The notes beneath the pieces are model-generated. The model was not told the DNA's origin. It saw nothing but the letters and a program-made list of their open reading frames with translations, and did no database searches. From assembly GCA_019639155.1 (NCBI GenBank), contig JAHBSJ010000003.1:124001-188000 (forward strand): DNA of 64,000 bases, given 5' to 3'. This document shows positions 61,301 to 64,000 of this stretch, one piece after another. Source of the stretch: Acidobacteriota bacterium. GTDB taxonomy: Bacteria > Acidobacteriota > Blastocatellia > Pyrinomonadales > Pyrinomonadaceae. The first letter of the stretch is position 1; every line of letters begins with the position of its first letter. The position numbers and the translations under genes are program-made.

Positions 61301-64000
61301 GCTGAACCGTATTCTGCCGCGAGAATCGTTGAGGTGTAGTGGCAGCGTTCACTGTCCCGACGAGCAGACCGATGCCTCCGACCGCATCAGTAACCTTGGT
61401 GATCACATTAAATGACCGAGATGGCGGGCCGACGGTATTACCTACGGTGTCATCTCCGATAGCAATGCCGATTGTGCCGCCTGCGACAAAGTTGCCGCCG
61501 AGCTGATTGCCCGTTGTCTCCGTCGGTGATGTGCCTTCGCGGTTGACAAGAAATTCCGTGGTCAATGCTGCAGGGTTCGTGTCGCCAAATCCGATATCGG
61601 TTCCAAGCAGAATGCCGATGGGATTATTGTCAACCTCGTTGTCGTGAACCTCGTTGTTCGAGGCGTTTCGCAGCCAAATGCCTATCGGGTTTGAAAATTC
61701 TGTGGTATCAACGGTGAGCCCGACAAAATTCCCCTCTACGGTGTTCCCGTCCGGACCTTCGGTAAGAGCGATACCCGCGACGCCGCTGTTCGCAACGATA
61801 TTCTGATCGACGGCGTTGGCGTTCGCACTGCCGGTCAAATGTATCCCGAACTTCGCATTCGGGAATGACTCGCCTTCAGTCGAAACGCCGATCTTATTTT
61901 GGTTGATGGTGTTGCCATTTACCACGGGATTGCTCGATTCCGCTTCAGGTGCGGCGAAGATGCCGGATTCGGCGCTAAAGCCGATGGTGTTGTTCTCGAT
62001 ATTCTGACCGTCGGCGAAGATCGCCACGCCGTAGCTGTTGCCGATATTCGTAAGTGTTTCGGGGACGAGGCCGATGAAATTTTGGCGGATATCGTTCGCG
62101 GCACCGGCGTCGGGCTTAATGCGGACACCGACGGCGGCAGCGGTTTGCGTATAGCCGCCGATAATATTCGAACGAACGACGTTCTCTGCGGCTCCGGAAC
62201 CAATAGCGACACCGGTTTGCCGTGCATAGGTGGTCGGCGAACCGCCGCCGATGAATGAAAGGCCGATCAGATTCATGTTGAGATCGTTGCCGACAGCACC
62301 GGCGCCGATATCGATATCGGCGTTGACATTGTTCGCAACGGCGTTCAAACCCGGACCGCTGCCGTTGCCGATCTGGTTGGCGGTCGAATTCTGGATCTTG
62401 ATGCCGATGTTATTCGGAGTTGCGGGACCGGGGCTTTCGGGTACGCCGATCCAGTTGCCTAGGACAGCGTTGCCACTGCCGCTTTCGAGCGAGATCGCGG
62501 TGCCATTGTTTCCGAGTACGTTGCCGTTCCCGGCGGTCGAGCCGATACGGTTGCCGGTTCCCGCAACGCGTATTCCTTTCGTTTGATCGCCTAGGGCACC
62601 TGCGGGCGCGCCAGCGGGCGTTACGCCAAAATAGGAACTTTCGACCTGGGTATTGTTCGACTGAATATTGAGCCCGACTTGGCAGCGCGTCAAAGAAAGG
62701 CCTTTGACCTCAGATGCGTTGCTCCCTACGCCGAGGTTTAGGCAGTTGTTGCGGACGCCGTTGCCCGTGACCTGAATGAGAGGCGTTCCTGTAAAACCGG
62801 GCTGAGTATTGCCCGCGAACTGTATCGGCTTGGTGATCGTCGGCAGCTCGCTGCCGAGAGTGATCGTATGCGGACCGCCGCCCGGGATCGCGAAATGTAT
62901 GACCTTCGGTCCGGTCATCGCCTGAGCGGTCTGGATCGCACCGCGCAGCGAACACTGCAGTCCGGGTGTGCTGAGGTCCACATCGCAGATGCCGTTTGCG
63001 GGACTGTTGTCAGGGAGGTCGTTCGTCACGTTTACTACTATCGGAACGACGCAGTCGGTCGCCGAACACTCGCCGGCAACACAAGAGAACTCCGACGTAT
63101 TGCCGTCAGGGTCAGTTGCGGTCGCGGTGATCTTCGAGCCCGGTGCGACCGTGGCGGTAGATGTGAAATTGAACGTGGCGGTGCCGTAGAAAAGGTCTGT
63201 CGTAACGGTTGTCGAACCGATATAGGTTTCACCCTCGCCGTAGTTCGTCGGGTCTGCTGTGCTGCTTGCATAGAAATCGATGACGTAGGTACGTTCCTGT
63301 TCGCTGCGCAGCACGCCCTCGACCGAAACGGTGCCGTTGCCATTGAAAACAGGGGTGGAAAGATCGGGATAGTTCTGCCGTTCATTCGCGAAAATATCAG
63401 TGTCAAAACAGTCGTTCGGCGTCACGCCATCGGGGGGAACGACAAAGCCGGTGCCGACGCTAAGATCGATGCCGAGTGCACCGTTATTGAAAATTGAATT
63501 GAATCTGATCGGATTGAATCTATTTCGTTGGCTGGGGCCGGGCGCATTTGTCCTAGCGGAAACGAAAACGCCTACGCGGCCGTTGTTTGCGATAACGTTT
63601 CCGGTGTCTGCATCGTAGCCGACCGTAACTCCGCTTGCATTTATCCTAATGCCGTCCTGACCGTTTCCGAGCGGCTGTCCGGTAGAGCCGACACCGATGT
63701 AGTTATTGGCGATAATGGGGTTGCCGATCGATCCGGACATAACGATGCCATCGAAGGCGTTGCCGGAAATAATATTTCGATGCATCGGATTGCTGCCGCC
63801 GATCAGGACGGCTTCATTTACGATAAGCAGTCCGAAACCTGATGCGGTCGAATTCGGAATAGCGTTTGTGCCGCCTGCATCGGTGCCGATCCTGTTGTTC
63901 TGAATGTATTTCGGCAGAAAGCTGCGCGGCGGCGTCGAATCCATCGTGATGCCGTTGTAAAGATTGCCGGAGATCAGGTTTCCCAACGGGATCAGGCCGC
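58332..64000 (-). CDS. Giant secreted beta-helix protein, copy 3 (N-terminus outside window)
   Basis: At least 1888 residues; the frame is open to base 64000, so the start lies beyond the window. Visible order: beta-helix units (MHRNIISGNAFDGIVM), an Ig-like part (ERTYVIDFYASSTADPTNYG), a CSLREA-type segment near 62950-63030 (SPANGICDVDLSTPGLQCSL), a second long beta-helix and the C-terminal domain (SVSGRVLTAAGVAIRGTTVT, ending DPISDLDLIALE). Three tandem helix blocks in its second half repeat SGIRIQNS/VGNAPGTQIGG-type units, suggesting internal duplication. Its stop is 12 bases from the convergent kinase stop. Function as for the other copies: extracellular, unproven. Confidence 0.88.
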   Translation of the reverse strand, partial: GLIPLGNLISGNLYNGITMDSTPPRSFLPKYIQNNRIGTDAGGTNAIPNSTASGFGLLIVNEAVLIGGSNPMHRNIISGNAFDGIVMSGSIGNPIIANNYIGVGSTGQPLGNGQDGIRINASGVTVGYDADTGNVIANNGRVGVFVSARTNAPGPSQRNRFNPIRFNSIFNNGALGIDLSVGTGFVVPPDGVTPNDCFDTDIFANERQNYPDLSTPVFNGNGTVSVEGVLRSEQERTYVIDFYASSTADPTNYGEGETYIGSTTVTTDLFYGTATFNFTSTATVAPGSKITATATDPDGNTSEFSCVAGECSATDCVVPIVVNVTNDLPDNSPANGICDVDLSTPGLQCSLRGAIQTAQAMTGPKVIHFAIPGGGPHTITLGSELPTITKPIQFAGNTQPGFTGTPLIQVTGNGVRNNCLNLGVGSNASEVKGLSLTRCQVGLNIQSNNTQVESSYFGVTPAGAPAGALGDQTKGIRVAGTGNRIGSTAGNGNVLGNNGTAISLESGSGNAVLGNWIGVPESPGPATPNNIGIKIQNSTANQIGNGSGPGLNAVANNVNADIDIGAGAVGNDLNMNLIGLSFIGGGSPTTYARQTGVAIGSGAAENVVRSNIIGGYTQTAAAVGVRIKPDAGAANDIRQNFIGLVPETLTNIGNSYGVAIFADGQNIENNTIGFSAESGIFAAPEAESSNPVVNGNTINQNKIGVSTEGESFPNAKFGIHLTGSANANAVDQNIVANSGVAGIALTEGPDGNTVEGNFVGLTVDTTEFSNPIGIWLRNASNNEVHDNEVDNNPIGILLGTDIGFGDTNPAALTTEFLVNREGTSPTETTGNQLGGNFVAGGTIGIAIGDDTVGNTVGPPSRSFNVITKVTDAVGGIGLLVGTVNAATTPQRFSRQNTVQRTMLGFNPRNLAISGNRVGMKISGAFQNIIGGATEENAVFICGSSQDGLVAADRTTENTIRINKIGVAPNGIPAGNGGNGILIESGSTDTVIEGGDSEPQPPPPGNTVPSGVAVVNNAAKGISIMSGSVGAKIKKAFVSANLSDGIVVGNAPGTEIGGAIATAKNVIGNNNGHGVKVSGVTVPATNALAVKIMRNAIGAFGESLTGSIQNIGNSLSGVMIENSVGVVVGTSAGGMLSGFNGQNGVTIDSDSTDITVENSTILENEGDGILVGNAPGTQIGGTSDATANTIGRNKLNGLRFMDVSGPFSPERFAKALRNKIGTFIDPKTGEPVNIANIQSGIRIQNSNRVRIGTEDGGPLVGFNGQTGVRIDSGSSEIKVENSTVIGNFGDGILVGNAPGTQIGGETGTTTNIIGNNGGHGIKVVGAGTSGNPEQSVKIVRNSIGAVIDQISGITQNIGNIFSGIRIENSIGVRVGNDAGGVVSGFNGESGISIVNGSSEVEVVNSTITSNDGDGIEIIDSSDNVIGSPGKGNSLIRNAANAIKIISAMSQNNKIESNDIGTEPNAPLLERKRLRGSTLGNGGNGILIVDAPNTRIGSATPGTGNRIFDNDLSGIKITASTGQFPAGAQVFVTGNEISFNAHDGISNVSRHEALHVLQNNRVEANNGKGIDLDESNNNSVTQNFVAVNGEEGVVLAGPATRLNNVRGNIIAENVSHGVNIDNGANTNNVGGPNSGQGNTIRNNGGAGINLTPTAGSGNNLDPNSIFGNVGLGIDLGGDGFTINDPLDADEGPNRLQNYPTIMSSQISNNELVVSYFMDSLPGNSNYGTDGIYIEFFKADINGEGEIFLGSTYYTEADYNGLAPTVKSVNLGDIDVLGYTPTDRVTSTATDADGNTSEFSPTLGPTSAGVSVSGRVLTAAGVAIRGTTVTMTDDNGVVRTAVTSSLGYYAFEGIAAGRTYVVTAVSRRYRFTPRIVSVADPISDLDLIALE

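Overview
The window looks like a chromosome fragment of an Acidobacteriota bacterium, probably near Blastocatellia/Pyrinomonadaceae. This is inferred from gene content: an Oar-type TonB-dependent receptor with a carboxypeptidase-regulatory N-terminus, Ser/Thr kinases joined to TPR or TolB-like regions, a small sigma factor paired with a kinase, very large beta-helix proteins, and scattered small housekeeping operons. I could not test the assignment against a database. I see no rRNA, tRNA, CRISPR array, prophage or replication origin.

Bases 1-26,600 are mostly housekeeping. The end of trmD, rplS and rnhB form the + strand ribosomal-maturation cluster. Opposite them a tight minus-strand run (6740 to 1730) holds a lipoprotein, a DUF1015 protein, pdxH, a GNAT acetyltransferase, a small HExxH membrane protein, an SDR and an MBL-fold hydrolase, several overlapping by 4 nt. 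Then come phhB, an NADP-type isocitrate dehydrogenase, a kinase/TolB-like/TPR protein, purE, a zinc-ribbon membrane protein, purK, fluC/crcB, free methionine-(R)-sulfoxide reductase, TerC, a FecR-domain protein, a LarA-like enzyme with all four nickel-pincer residues, a large Oar-like receptor, a secreted protein, a rhomboid protease and two divergent dicarboxylate/amino-acid symporters.

Bases 26,700-33,300 are accessory. An IS110-family element with 20-bp inverted repeats and a short 5' leader (IS1111-type layout) sits beside a 5'-truncated RHS/YD-repeat gene. Behind it are an RHS C-terminal tip with a TPR lipoprotein, a displaced start-less RHS tip carrying an HEIGH metallopeptidase-like domain with a secreted SNase-like partner, and a third RHS scar whose tip is gone. 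This has the architecture of a polymorphic toxin locus with orphan tip cassettes.

Bases 33,300-39,450 return to metabolism: a minus-strand thiO, TlpA-like, methyltransferase, glycerophosphodiesterase operon and a second, NAD-type isocitrate dehydrogenase.

Bases 39,450-64,000 are dominated by three minus-strand genes for giant secreted proteins (about 2614, about 2682 and at least 1888 residues, the last cut by the window). The two complete ones begin with a signal or membrane segment and FG-GAP/VCBS-like repeats. All three show CSLREA-type segments, long right-handed beta-helix repeats and an almost identical C-terminal carboxypeptidase-regulatory-like domain. Between copies 2 and 3, divergent from copy 2, lie a small sigma factor and a membrane Ser/Thr kinase. 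Between copies 1 and 2 only the first codons of the sigma gene and probably the last codons of the kinase gene survive. The region therefore looks like tandem amplification of a [giant protein / sigma / kinase] unit of about 10.7 kb, followed by deletion of one regulatory pair.
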